DNA of 64,000 bases from RGIG8244 sp045639325 (GTDB taxonomy: Bacteria; Verrucomicrobiota; Lentisphaeria; Victivallales; UBA1829), in assembly GCA_045639325.1 (NCBI GenBank), contig JAZUCU010000022.1, forward strand, positions 43,275-107,274, given 5' to 3'. The notes beneath the pieces are model-generated. The model was not told the origin of the DNA, did no database searches, and saw nothing but the letters and a program-made list of their open reading frames with translations. Of the stretch, positions 1-8,566 are shown piece after piece. Numbering within the stretch: position 1 is the first letter of the stretch; each line of letters begins with the position of its first letter. A program made the position numbers and the translations under genes.

Positions 1-1140
1 AACTTGGAATCCTGGTGTGAAATTCTCCGTGATTATGCCATGCTGCGGGAAATGCTCCGGGCATGCCGTAATGCCGAAGAAATGTGCAGAAATCCTGCCA
101 GTGATGTTAAAACGCTCCTTGATGAAGTGGAGCAGAGTCTTTTTCGTGTCCGTAACAGTTTCCAGAAATCAGAGATCAAAGATATCAAGACTCTGATGAA
201 GGAGACTTTTGAATTTTTCATGCGTTTGTGCAATCGTGAGATCGAGCCCGGTATTCCGACCGGTTTTCCTGATCTGGACAATCTGATTGGCGGCGGACTG
301 AAAAAGCAGGAAATGTTTGTATTGGCGGCCCGTCCTTCCATTGGTAAGACGGCGCTTGCCTTGAATATTGTGCGTAATATTGCGATGAAAGAAGTACCGG
401 GACAGCCCCGCAAAAAGGTCATGTTCTTCAGCTTGGAAATGAGTGCGGAACAGGTGGCACAGCGTATGCTTTCCACGGAATCCGGTGTTCCTCTTTCTTC
501 GATTATGGATGGATCGTTCAACTCTCACAGTGAAGTCGGCAAACTGACGGCTGCGGTGAGTGTGCTTTCCAAAACGAAACTTGTCATTGACCCGACCGGT
601 GGTATTTCCATTTACGAATTGCGTGCGAAAGCGCGTAAGGAAAAAGATCAGAACGGTCTGGATTTGATTGTGATTGACTACCTGCAGTTGATGAAAGCCT
701 CCGAAGCGGCGAAAGATGGCCGTCAGGTGGAAGTTGCTGCGATTTCCGGCGGTTTGAAAAAGTTGGCGAAGGACCTGGATGTGCCGGTGCTTGTTTTGGC
801 ACAGCTGAACCGTGAAACGGAAAAAGGTCAGGGTAAAAATACACGTCCGAAACTGAGCAACCTGCGTGAATCAGGGGCCATTGAGCAGGACGCGGACGTT
901 GTGGTGTTCCTGCATCGTGACCGTGACGAAGCGAAAGAAAAAGCGAATCCGGAGCAGAACAAAGGCCCGATCAAAGCGGAATTGATTGTAGAAAAGAATC
1001 GTAACGGTAAGACCGGGATTGCGGAAATGGAATTTGTGCCCAGTCTCATGGTATTCCGTCCGTTGCTTCATGCATATCCCAAATCATTCGTACCCGGTCA
1101 GGAAGGTGCTGCGGCAACGGAAGGTGAAAAGGGCAAATAA
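1..1140 (+). CDS. dnaB: Replicative DNA helicase DnaB (5' partial)
   Basis: This is the C-terminal part of the replicative helicase that unwinds DNA ahead of the replisome. The reading frame is open to the first base, so the N-terminal collar domain lies outside the window; the TTG at position 4 is not a real start. The hexameric RecA-like ATPase core is visible: Walker A ARPSIGKTALAL near bases 329-364, a DnaB H1a-type stretch FFSLEMSAEQVAQRM, Walker B LDLIVIDYLQLM, and the arginine-finger region EKNRNGKTG. There is no intein insertion. The stop codon overlaps the bamA start by one base (TAATG), so the two are probably cotranscribed. Identification is firm from the motif order. Confidence 0.95.
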   Translation, partial: NLESWCEILRDYAMLREMLRACRNAEEMCRNPASDVKTLLDEVEQSLFRVRNSFQKSEIKDIKTLMKETFEFFMRLCNREIEPGIPTGFPDLDNLIGGGLKKQEMFVLAARPSIGKTALALNIVRNIAMKEVPGQPRKKVMFFSLEMSAEQVAQRMLSTESGVPLSSIMDGSFNSHSEVGKLTAAVSVLSKTKLVIDPTGGISIYELRAKARKEKDQNGLDLIVIDYLQLMKASEAAKDGRQVEVAAISGGLKKLAKDLDVPVLVLAQLNRETEKGQGKNTRPKLSNLRESGAIEQDADVVVFLHRDRDEAKEKANPEQNKGPIKAELIVEKNRNGKTGIAEMEFVPSLMVFRPLLHAYPKSFVPGQEGAAATEGEKGK

Positions 1141-3479
1141 TGAAAAAACTCACATTGATATCTGTTTTGTTTTTCGCATTCCTGATGCAGATTTTTGCGC
1201 AGGAAATCGGAAAAGTCGAATTCCGTCAGGAAGGGAATTTCACGTTCCCGGATGCAGTTCTGCGGGATAACGTTCAGACAAAAAAAGGTTTGATGTTTTC
1301 GGAACGGATACTCAATGATGACGTTCGCCGTCTTTATGCGTTGGGTGTTTTTGCTGACGTGGTTTCTATTGTGGAAACGCTTCCGGACGGCAAAAAATCT
1401 GTCATATTCCGTGTCTCCGCCAAGCCGGTTGTTACTGCTGTTGTTTTTGAAGGCAACCGCAAGTATTCGGAAAAGAAACTGCGTGAACTGGTGAAGATTT
1501 ACCCGGGGTCCCCGCTGAATGAAAAAAGCTTGAGTGAATCGGCGGCTGCACTCCGTACCTTTTACGATGAAGAAGGCTTGAAAGATGCCAAAATATTCCC
1601 GTTGCAGCTGGCAGACGGATCCGGAGTGAAAGTGGTTTTCCGCATTACGGAAAATCTGCGCCGGCGCGTTCATGATGTAAAATTCAAGGGTGCGACTGTT
1701 TATACGGAAAAAGAATTGCGTGAGGCATTGGAGACCCGCTATACGTTTTTGAGCGTGAACTGGCTTTCCTGGCTCCCGATTATGAAAGGTGCCGGTCTGG
1801 TTGATACCAATGCAGTGGAACGGGATAAAATGCGTTTGCGTGAGTTGTATTGGCGCAAAGGTTATCTGGATTTCAAGATCAAGGGAATTGAATACAAGGA
1901 AGCGGAAAACAATCCGGAATTGATTGATATTCACTTTGATGTGGAAGAAGGGGAACCTTATTTTGTGGGTGACATCCGTCTTCGCGGCAATACCCGTTTC
2001 CCGGAATCGGAATTGCGTGAAATGATCACGCTGCAGAAGGATAATGTCTACAGCAGTCTGAAGGATGATGCTTTTATGAAATCTCTGGAGGAGAAATATC
2101 TGCCTCTGGGGTATGCGGATTTTGCAGTCCGTGTACGGAAAATTCCGAACTTTGAAACCCATACGGTCGATTTGGAATATACCTTGCGGGAAGGTCCGCC
2201 GTATACCATCGGGGAAGTTTACATTTCCGGCAATAAGTGGACGAAAGACCATGTTATCCGTCGTGAACTGTTATTTACTCCGGATGATCCGGTTGACAAA
2301 AATCTGATTGATCTTACCAAGAACCGTTTGTTGGGTATGGGTTATTTTGAGCAGGTATCTGAATCCAATAAGGGTGTGGATATTGTTACCGCCAATTCCC
2401 CGGATGCACCGGGCAAGAAAGATGTATTCATCAATGTGAAGGAACGTCGTTTTATCGACGGTAAAATCGGAGTGGGCTGGAGTGACAGCGACAGTTTTGC
2501 CGGTATGCTTGAATTGACTCACAGCAACGTGGATATTCTTGATCCGAAACATTGGTTTACCGGCGGTGGACAGCGTTTCCGTCTGAGAGGTCTTGCCGGT
2601 TTGGAACACATGGGATTTGAAGCGGACTTTACGGAGCCGTGGCTTTTCGGTATTCCGCTGCGTCTGGATATTTCCGGCTATTGGCGCACGGTAACTTATG
2701 ATGATTGGGATGAGCGCCGTATCGGGTTCAGTGTGACGTTGACAAAGCGTATTTTTGACGACTTTACCACGCTTTCCGGCGGATATCTTTTTGAACATGT
2801 AAAAGTGGAAGATATGTCCCATCACATGTCGGAGAAATTCACAAAATGGAAAGGCGGCGATCTTGTCGGCCGTTTGTTCCTGACATTGGAACGTGATACC
2901 AGAAACAGCACAACGAATCCGACGGACGGCTATTATGTCAGTGCCTTCGGTTCTATTTCGAGCCGTGGCTTGGGTGGATCCCATGATTATTACAAATTTG
3001 AGTTGAAGGGGATCAATTATTTCTCCTTCTTCAATAACTGGTTTGTTCTTTCCACCGGGTTCAAGATTGGCAGCACGGGTGGATTCCACGGTGATGATGA
3101 AGTGCCGCTTTATGACCGTTACTTCCTGGGTGGCGGTGATTCTGTCCGCGGATTCCCGTACCGTTCTATCGGGCCGCAGGATTATCGTGGTGACAATTAT
3201 GGCGGACAGTTCATGTATCTGTTTACGGCAGAGCTTTCCCACCCGATTTGGAGCGACATGCTGCGTGGTGCAATCTTTGTTGATGTGGGTTCTGCGACTT
3301 CCGGATCGTTTGGTCCGATCAACGAACCGAATGTTGGTATTGGTTATGGTCTGCGCATCAAATTGCCGAATGTAAATATGCCGATCCGTTTGGATTTTGC
3401 CTATCCGGTCTATTCCAGTGTGGATGACTTGAAGAAACGTCTCCGTTTCCACTTCAATGTCGGCTTCTCATTTATGTAA
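1140..3479 (+). CDS. bamA: Outer membrane protein assembly factor BamA (Omp85 family)
   Basis: BamA inserts beta-barrel proteins into the outer membrane, so the organism is diderm. The 779-residue length fits the family. A signal peptide occupies residues 1-20 (hydrophobic core LISVLFFAFLMQIFA, then Q). About five POTRA-type repeats span roughly residues 22-420, followed by a C-terminal 16-strand-type barrel. The Omp85 loop-6 signature VRGF is at residues 669-672 within GGDSVRGFPYRSIGP. The protein ends in an aromatic beta-signal-like strand (HFNVGFSFM), with Met rather than Phe or Trp as the last residue. The start ATG overlaps the dnaB stop. No skp/lpxD-type neighbours follow, which differs from proteobacterial gene order. 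Confidence 0.95.
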   Translation: MKKLTLISVLFFAFLMQIFAQEIGKVEFRQEGNFTFPDAVLRDNVQTKKGLMFSERILNDDVRRLYALGVFADVVSIVETLPDGKKSVIFRVSAKPVVTAVVFEGNRKYSEKKLRELVKIYPGSPLNEKSLSESAAALRTFYDEEGLKDAKIFPLQLADGSGVKVVFRITENLRRRVHDVKFKGATVYTEKELREALETRYTFLSVNWLSWLPIMKGAGLVDTNAVERDKMRLRELYWRKGYLDFKIKGIEYKEAENNPELIDIHFDVEEGEPYFVGDIRLRGNTRFPESELREMITLQKDNVYSSLKDDAFMKSLEEKYLPLGYADFAVRVRKIPNFETHTVDLEYTLREGPPYTIGEVYISGNKWTKDHVIRRELLFTPDDPVDKNLIDLTKNRLLGMGYFEQVSESNKGVDIVTANSPDAPGKKDVFINVKERRFIDGKIGVGWSDSDSFAGMLELTHSNVDILDPKHWFTGGGQRFRLRGLAGLEHMGFEADFTEPWLFGIPLRLDISGYWRTVTYDDWDERRIGFSVTLTKRIFDDFTTLSGGYLFEHVKVEDMSHHMSEKFTKWKGGDLVGRLFLTLERDTRNSTTNPTDGYYVSAFGSISSRGLGGSHDYYKFELKGINYFSFFNNWFVLSTGFKIGSTGGFHGDDEVPLYDRYFLGGGDSVRGFPYRSIGPQDYRGDNYGGQFMYLFTAELSHPIWSDMLRGAIFVDVGSATSGSFGPINEPNVGIGYGLRIKLPNVNMPIRLDFAYPVYSSVDDLKKRLRFHFNVGFSFM

Positions 3480-3498
3480 TATTTTTTCTGTTTTCTCC

Positions 3499-3527
3499 TT
3501 GCATTTTTTGTGTTATGGTGCTACATT
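3499..3527 (+). promoter_or_regulatory. Predicted sigma70-type promoter of the proline-rich lipoprotein gene
   Basis: A TTGCAT hexamer (3499-3504) and a TACATT hexamer (3522-3527) are separated by 17 bases, just before the lipoprotein gene, which has its own AAGGAG ribosome binding site at 3551-3556. This suggests the small gene is transcribed independently of bamA. Confidence 0.45.
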
Positions 3528-3562
3528 GCATTTGAAACTCAAAAAAACGAAAGGAGATTGGT

Positions 3563-3865
3563 ATGAAATCTAAATTCAATCTGTTGACACTCGTCCTCTT
3601 TGCCGTGTCTGTCTTGCTTTTTACAGCCGGTTGTGAGACACATCATCATCACCACCGCAGACCGGGTCCCCCGCCGCCTCCGCCGCATCGCAGACCTTTG
3701 CCTCCGCCTCCTCCGCGCAAGCCTGCACCGCCGAGACCGGCCCCGCGGAAACCTGCTCCGAGAAAGCCTGCACCCCGCAAGCCTGCACCGCGGAAACCGG
3801 CTCCGAAGAAGCCTGCACCCGGCAAACCTGCACCCGGCAAACCTGCACCTGGCCCGCAGAGATAA
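3563..3865 (+). CDS. Small proline-rich, His-rich putative lipoprotein
   Basis: This is a 100-residue protein of unknown function. Residues 1-23 form a lipoprotein signal peptide ending in the lipobox TAGC, so the mature chain starts at Cys24 and should be lipid-anchored. A run of five histidines follows at once (THHHHH), then arginine/proline stretches (PPPPPP) and about seven tandem PAPRK/PAPGK pentapeptides to the C-terminus. The repeats are almost entirely Pro, Ala, Lys and Arg, so the chain should be an extended polyproline-like rod with positive charge. It could bridge the periplasm, bind peptidoglycan or polyanions, or bind metal through the histidines; none of these is demonstrated. 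It has its own RBS and a strong terminator. Confidence 0.8.
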   Translation: MKSKFNLLTLVLFAVSVLLFTAGCETHHHHHRRPGPPPPPPHRRPLPPPPPRKPAPPRPAPRKPAPRKPAPRKPAPRKPAPKKPAPGKPAPGKPAPGPQR

Positions 3866-3883
3866 TTTTAAGATTTATCTTAC

Positions 3884-3913
3884 AAAAAAAAGACCTGAAA
3901 AAGGTCTTTTTTT
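3884..3913 (+). terminator. Rho-independent terminator after the proline-rich lipoprotein
   Basis: AGACCT (3891-3896) pairs with AGGTCT (3902-3907) across a five-base GAAAA loop. The stem extends through seven A residues upstream pairing with T residues downstream, so it can act in both orientations. Confidence 0.85.
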
Positions 3914-3972
3914 GTTTTAAAGGGGTGCAGAATGGCATAAAAGTCAAAAATTATTTAAAATAATATAAAATA

Positions 3973-4016
3973 CGCATACGCGTGCGCTTGCGTATGCGCG
4001 AAAGAGGGTGTATATT
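3973..4016 (+). promoter_or_regulatory. gyrA promoter with an overlapping 9-bp inverted repeat
   Basis: Inverted repeat CGCATACGC (3973-3981) and GCGTATGCG (3990-3998) is perfect with an 8-base spacer. The right arm overlaps a candidate -35 hexamer TTGCGT (3988-3993), which lies 17 bases from a TATATT -10 hexamer (4011-4016). The symmetry is GC-rich inside AT-rich flanks, so it could be an operator or a cruciform that responds to supercoiling. The AAGGAAG ribosome binding site is at 4052-4058. Confidence 0.5.
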
Positions 4017-4068
4017 ACGCTAAAAATAAGAACTCTAAAAAAAACAAATCATAAGGAAGAAAAACATC

Positions 4069-6807
4069 ATGTCAGATGCGATTCAGAAACACGATGTGAC
4101 TGTCAATATTGAAGACATCATGCACACCGCATATCTTCAGTATTCGCTCAGTGTGAACGTGGGGCGTGCGATTCCGGACGTCCGTGACGGTTTGAAACCC
4201 TGTAACCGCCGTGTGCTTTTTGCCATGCGTCAGATGGGTTTGACCAAATCTCATTCCACTGTCAAGTGTGCTAAAGTGGTCGGGGAAGTGCTCGGTAATT
4301 ATCACCCTCATGGTGACTCCTCAGTATATGACACACTGGTTCGTATGGCGCAGGACTTCTCCATGCGTCTGCCGCTGATTGAAGGTCAGGGTAACTTCGG
4401 TAGTATCGACGGTGACCCGCCGGCTGCTTACCGTTATACTGAGTGCCGTATGGAACGTATCACGGAAGAATTGCTTGCGGATATTGATAAAGACACGGTC
4501 CACATGATTCCGACCTTCGACGAACAGACATTGGAACCGGAAGTATTGCCTTCCAAGTTCCCGAACCTGCTGGTCAACGGTTCTGTCGGTATCGGGGTTG
4601 GTATGGCAACCAACATTCCCACACACAACCTGGGTGAAGTGATTGATGCTACTGTTCACCTGATGGATAATCCCACTGCTACACCCCGTGATCTGATGCA
4701 GTTCCTGCCGGGTCCTGACTTCCCGACCGGTGCTATCATCTGCGGTCTGGATGAAATCCGCAGTCTGTATGAAACGGGCCATGGTGTTCTGAAGCTGCGT
4801 GCGAAATGCGAAATTGTGGAAAACGACGGCAAAGAACAGATCATTGTCCGCGAAATTCCCTACGCATTGAATAAGGAATTGCTTGTCAAGAAGATTGCTG
4901 AAGTGGTGAATGACAAGATCATCACCGGTATTTCCAACCTCCGCGACGAATCCAACAAAAAAGGTATCAAGATCGTGATCGACATCAAGCGCGGTGCCAT
5001 GGCAAGCGTTGTGTTGAATCAGCTTTATTCTCATACACAGCTGGAATCTGTGATCGGGTTCAATATGCTGGTGGTTGACCACAACCGTCCGCGTGTGATG
5101 AATCTTGTTCAGGTTCTTCAGGCATATCTTGACCATCGTTTTGATGTTGTGACCCGCCGTGCTCAGTATGAATTGAAGAAAGCGGAAGCCAAAGCCCACA
5201 TTCTCGAAGGCTTGCTGACCGCAGTCCGCAACATTGACGAAGTGGTCCGTATCATCCGCGAATCCCGCACCCGTGAATTGGCAGCGGAAGCCTTGATTGC
5301 CCGCTTCAGCTTCACCAAGATTCAGGTCAACGCCATTCTGGATATGCGCCTGCATCAGTTGACCGGTCTTGCAATTGAAGATCTGGAAAAAGAATACAAC
5401 GAAATCATGGCAGAAATCAGTTATTTGAAAGAATTGCTGGCAAGCCGTGAAAAACGCATGAATCTGATCAAGGAAGAATTGCTGGCTGTCAAAGAACGTT
5501 ATGCTGACCGCCGCCGTACCGAGATCACTTATGCGGAAGGCGATTTGAACTATGCAGACTTGATTCCGCGTCATGCCTGCGTTATCACGGTTTCCGATAC
5601 CGGTTACATCAAACGTGTTCCGGCGGATACCTACAAGACTCAGCATCGTGGCGGTACCGGTATCATCGGTATGGAAACAAAAGAAGAAGACCATGTGGCA
5701 CACCTGTTCAATGCAGACAGCCACGACATTATCTTCTTCATCACGAACCGCGGCTTCATGTACTGGCTGAATGTGTATGATATTCCGGAAGGTGCCCGTA
5801 CCGGAAAAGGTAAAGCGATTGTGAACCTGATCCGTATCGAACAGGGTGAACAGATCTGTGCCATGCTGACTTTGAACAAAGCCATGTTTGACATGCCCGG
5901 ACATTCTATTGTGATGGCGACCCGTATGGGCGTGATCAAGAAAACGGCATTGTCTGAATTCCGTAATCTGCGTAAAGTCGGTCTGCGTGCCCTCATTATT
6001 GAAGAAGGCGACGATCTGATCGGTGCCGGTATTGCAGATGGCAACAGTGAAATTATTCTTGCATCGGAAAAAGGTATGGCATGCCGCTTCCCGGAAACAA
6101 ACGTCCGTACCATGGGCCGTGCCGCCCGCGGCGTAACCGGTATCAAATTCAAACTGGCAGACGACTGTGTGGTCAGTATGGAAATCGTACCCTCTGCTGT
6201 TCCGCTGATGGAAGAAGTTGAAATTCCGGAAGGCGAAGAAGCAGGTTCCGTGGTTGAAGACAACACACCGGATGTGGAAGAAGCCGAAGAAACCGTCGAA
6301 AACGAAGCCGAAGAAACCGAAGAACTGGTGGACGATGGCCGCCCGCAGCTCCTGGTTGTCACCAGCGGCGGTATGGGTAAACGCAGTTTCGTGGAATATT
6401 ACCGTTTGACAAAACGCGGTGCCAAGGGTGTGAAGAACGTGAACCTGGCTCCGGGTGAAACCGTAGTGGCGGCAATCCGCGTATCCCACGGCGACGAAAT
6501 TCTGATGACAACGGAACGCGGTCAGGTTGTCCGTACCAGAGTGGATGAAATCCGTCTGGTTGGCCGTAATTCCAAAGGCGTCCGCATCATGAATCTGCGT
6601 AAAGGCGACCGCATCACCAGCGTATCCCGTCTGGTTGAAGTGGAAGCGCAGGAAGCGAAAGAAGTGACCCCTGATCAGCTGATTGCGGCAGCGGGTACCG
6701 GCAATGATCCGGAATACAAAGGCGAAGATTATGAAATGCCGGAAACCGGAGATGCCGTTGCAGAAAATTCCGAAACAGCAGATGGTGATACCCCTGCGGA
6801 GGAATAA
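4069..6807 (+). CDS. gyrA: DNA gyrase subunit A
   Basis: This is the DNA-cleaving subunit of the type IIA topoisomerase that introduces negative supercoils. Catalytic Tyr123 lies in AAYRYTE. The quinolone-resistance-determining region reads HPHGDSSVYDT with Ser84 and Asp88 at the positions equivalent to E. coli Ser83 and Asp87, that is, the usual susceptible residues. The GyrA box is present as QHRGGTG (residues 525-531), separating it from ParC. At 912 residues it is longer than E. coli GyrA (875), partly because of a very acidic insertion in the C-terminal domain (about residues 714-757, rich in Glu/Asp) and an acidic tail. No gyrB is adjacent. folP starts on the base after the stop. Confidence 0.97.
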   Translation: MSDAIQKHDVTVNIEDIMHTAYLQYSLSVNVGRAIPDVRDGLKPCNRRVLFAMRQMGLTKSHSTVKCAKVVGEVLGNYHPHGDSSVYDTLVRMAQDFSMRLPLIEGQGNFGSIDGDPPAAYRYTECRMERITEELLADIDKDTVHMIPTFDEQTLEPEVLPSKFPNLLVNGSVGIGVGMATNIPTHNLGEVIDATVHLMDNPTATPRDLMQFLPGPDFPTGAIICGLDEIRSLYETGHGVLKLRAKCEIVENDGKEQIIVREIPYALNKELLVKKIAEVVNDKIITGISNLRDESNKKGIKIVIDIKRGAMASVVLNQLYSHTQLESVIGFNMLVVDHNRPRVMNLVQVLQAYLDHRFDVVTRRAQYELKKAEAKAHILEGLLTAVRNIDEVVRIIRESRTRELAAEALIARFSFTKIQVNAILDMRLHQLTGLAIEDLEKEYNEIMAEISYLKELLASREKRMNLIKEELLAVKERYADRRRTEITYAEGDLNYADLIPRHACVITVSDTGYIKRVPADTYKTQHRGGTGIIGMETKEEDHVAHLFNADSHDIIFFITNRGFMYWLNVYDIPEGARTGKGKAIVNLIRIEQGEQICAMLTLNKAMFDMPGHSIVMATRMGVIKKTALSEFRNLRKVGLRALIIEEGDDLIGAGIADGNSEIILASEKGMACRFPETNVRTMGRAARGVTGIKFKLADDCVVSMEIVPSAVPLMEEVEIPEGEEAGSVVEDNTPDVEEAEETVENEAEETEELVDDGRPQLLVVTSGGMGKRSFVEYYRLTKRGAKGVKNVNLAPGETVVAAIRVSHGDEILMTTERGQVVRTRVDEIRLVGRNSKGVRIMNLRKGDRITSVSRLVEVEAQEAKEVTPDQLIAAAGTGNDPEYKGEDYEMPETGDAVAENSETADGDTPAEE

Positions 6808-7668
6808 ATGAAGTTTCTTGCGGCACATGGCGTGGAATTCCGCTGTGACAGCCGGAAGGCGCCCGGATTAGTCGGGATATTGAACCTTTCGGCTGATTCC
6901 TTCAGCGGTGACGGCAGAATGGATATGAAAGACCGTTTTGCCGCAATCCTGGAGGCGGATGTATCCTTTGTGGATGTGGGTGCAGAATCTACGCGCCCCG
7001 GATCCCAGCCGGTGCCGGAGGAGATGGAAATGGCATTGATCCGTGAGGCTTTGCGCTATATCCGGTCTGTCAGCACCATTCCGGTGAGTGTGGACACGCG
7101 CAAAAGTGCCGTTGCTGAGATGGCGTTATGCGAAGGAGCGGACATTATCAACGATGTCAGCGGCCTGCAATACGATCCGGCAATGGCGGATGTGATCGCG
7201 GCGCATAAAGCGGGTTTGATTCTGATGCACAGCCGTGGAACGCCGGAAACGATGCAGACAGAGGAATATCTGCAATATGATGATGTTTGCGAAGACATCA
7301 CTGCATTTTTCCGCAAACAAATCTGTTATGCGGAAAGTCACGGAATCGACAGGGAACATATCATGCTGGACCCGGGAATCGGATTTGCCAAGACGCTGGA
7401 ACAGAATCTGGCATTGATCCGTTACGGTGTTGAATTGAAAAAGATTTTTGATCTGCCGGTATTCTACGGTGTTTCCCGGAAACGGTTCCTTGGAGAATTG
7501 ACAGGGCGATCGGAAGCTTCTGAGCGGGATTTTGCGACGGTCGGTGTGCTGACTTATCTGTTGGTGCATGGCGGTGCGGATTTCTTCCGGGTGCATCATC
7601 CCCGCGGAATGAATGACATGCTGAAAACATACAATATACTTTCTCACAATGTAATCGGGAAGGAGTAA
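6808..7668 (+). CDS. folP: Dihydropteroate synthase
   Basis: DHPS condenses p-aminobenzoate with dihydropterin pyrophosphate in folate synthesis and is the sulfonamide target. The 286-residue protein shows the family motifs in order: GILNLSADSFSGDG, VDVGAESTRPGSQPV, PVSVDTRKSAVAE, INDVSGL, LMHSRGTP, LDPGIGFAKTLEQN, GVSRKRFLGELTGR and the final RVHHPRGM. The pterin-loop consensus NVTPDSFSDGG is altered to NLSADSFSGDG. The ATG follows the gyrA stop directly and uses the GGAGGA inside the last gyrA codons, implying translational coupling. It is followed 7 bases later by cdaA. Confidence 0.93.
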   Translation: MKFLAAHGVEFRCDSRKAPGLVGILNLSADSFSGDGRMDMKDRFAAILEADVSFVDVGAESTRPGSQPVPEEMEMALIREALRYIRSVSTIPVSVDTRKSAVAEMALCEGADIINDVSGLQYDPAMADVIAAHKAGLILMHSRGTPETMQTEEYLQYDDVCEDITAFFRKQICYAESHGIDREHIMLDPGIGFAKTLEQNLALIRYGVELKKIFDLPVFYGVSRKRFLGELTGRSEASERDFATVGVLTYLLVHGGADFFRVHHPRGMNDMLKTYNILSHNVIGKE

Positions 7669-7675
7669 AATACAG

Positions 7676-8566
7676 ATGTTGACATTTTTTACGACAATTG
7701 ATTATATCGGAGTACTCCGTCTGCTTATTGATTTTACAGTGCTTGCCTCACTGATTTATTGGCTGCTGTATTTTCTGCGCGGAACAAAGAGTGCCAATAT
7801 TCTGATTGGTGTCATCTGTCTTTTCTGTGTAATCGGTATTCTTGCCGACTGGCTGCAATTGCAGGTATTGCGTTATCTGCTGGCACGCATCTGGACGATT
7901 CTCGGGGTTGCGATTGTGATTATTTTTCAGCCGGAATTGCGGCGTGCGTTTGCGCAGGCGGGCAGTATTTTCATGCGGAATGAAGTGAGCAGTCAGATGA
8001 TTGACGAAGTGGTGATTGCGGCAATTCAGATGGCGGAAACCAAAACGGGTGCGATTATTGTATTCGAGCAGAATATCGGTTTGGCGGGGATCATCAACTC
8101 GTCCGTTGTTCTGGATGCAAAAGTCAACTCTCTGCTGCTGCAGACGATCTTCTTCAAGAATTCACCGCTGCATGACTGTGCGGTGATCATACGTAAAAAC
8201 AAAATTGTTGCTGCACATGCCGTTTTGCCTTTGATGCAGGAAGATGATATTGCCAACATGCGCCGGTTGGGAACCCGTCACCGTGCGGCAATCGGGATTA
8301 CGGAGGAAACGGATGCGGTTGTGCTGGTTGTTTCCGAAGAAAACGGTAAAATCTCCATCGCGCACAAAGGCCGTATTGTCCGTGGCTTCTCAGCGGAGGA
8401 ACTTTCTATTCAGTTGAAGCAGCTTTTGTTTGAGGATAAACAAGCTGAAAAAACATATTTCCGCAAGTGGCTGTCCCGTATTCTGCCCGGCAGAAAACAG
8501 GATGGCAAGGAGACGTCCCCGCAGGATGATTTGTTCAGTTATCAAAACAAACCGGAGGCAAAGTGA
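7676..8566 (+). CDS. cdaA: Diadenylate cyclase CdaA (DAC domain)
   Basis: CdaA makes the second messenger c-di-AMP from two ATP. The 296-residue protein has about three N-terminal transmembrane helices (residues roughly 10-85), then the cytosolic DAC domain (about 95-260). The RHR motif is intact at residues 201-203 (LGTRHRAAIGI). The usual DGA motif reads D167-C168-A169 in SPLHDCAVII: the aspartate is kept but glycine is replaced by cysteine. The remaining family landmarks (FQPELRRA, VVSEENGKIS) are present. It sits between folP and its usual partner, a ybbR-domain gene, with an overlapping stop/start. c-di-AMP commonly controls osmolyte transport and envelope homeostasis. Confidence 0.9.
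   Translation: MLTFFTTIDYIGVLRLLIDFTVLASLIYWLLYFLRGTKSANILIGVICLFCVIGILADWLQLQVLRYLLARIWTILGVAIVIIFQPELRRAFAQAGSIFMRNEVSSQMIDEVVIAAIQMAETKTGAIIVFEQNIGLAGIINSSVVLDAKVNSLLLQTIFFKNSPLHDCAVIIRKNKIVAAHAVLPLMQEDDIANMRRLGTRHRAAIGITEETDAVVLVVSEENGKISIAHKGRIVRGFSAEELSIQLKQLLFEDKQAEKTYFRKWLSRILPGRKQDGKETSPQDDLFSYQNKPEAK

Noticed and set aside
4321..6828. An 835-codon open frame on the - strand opposite gyrA
   Set aside because: GyrA is unmistakable on the + strand; the antisense translation is compositionally odd and has no recognizable domain.
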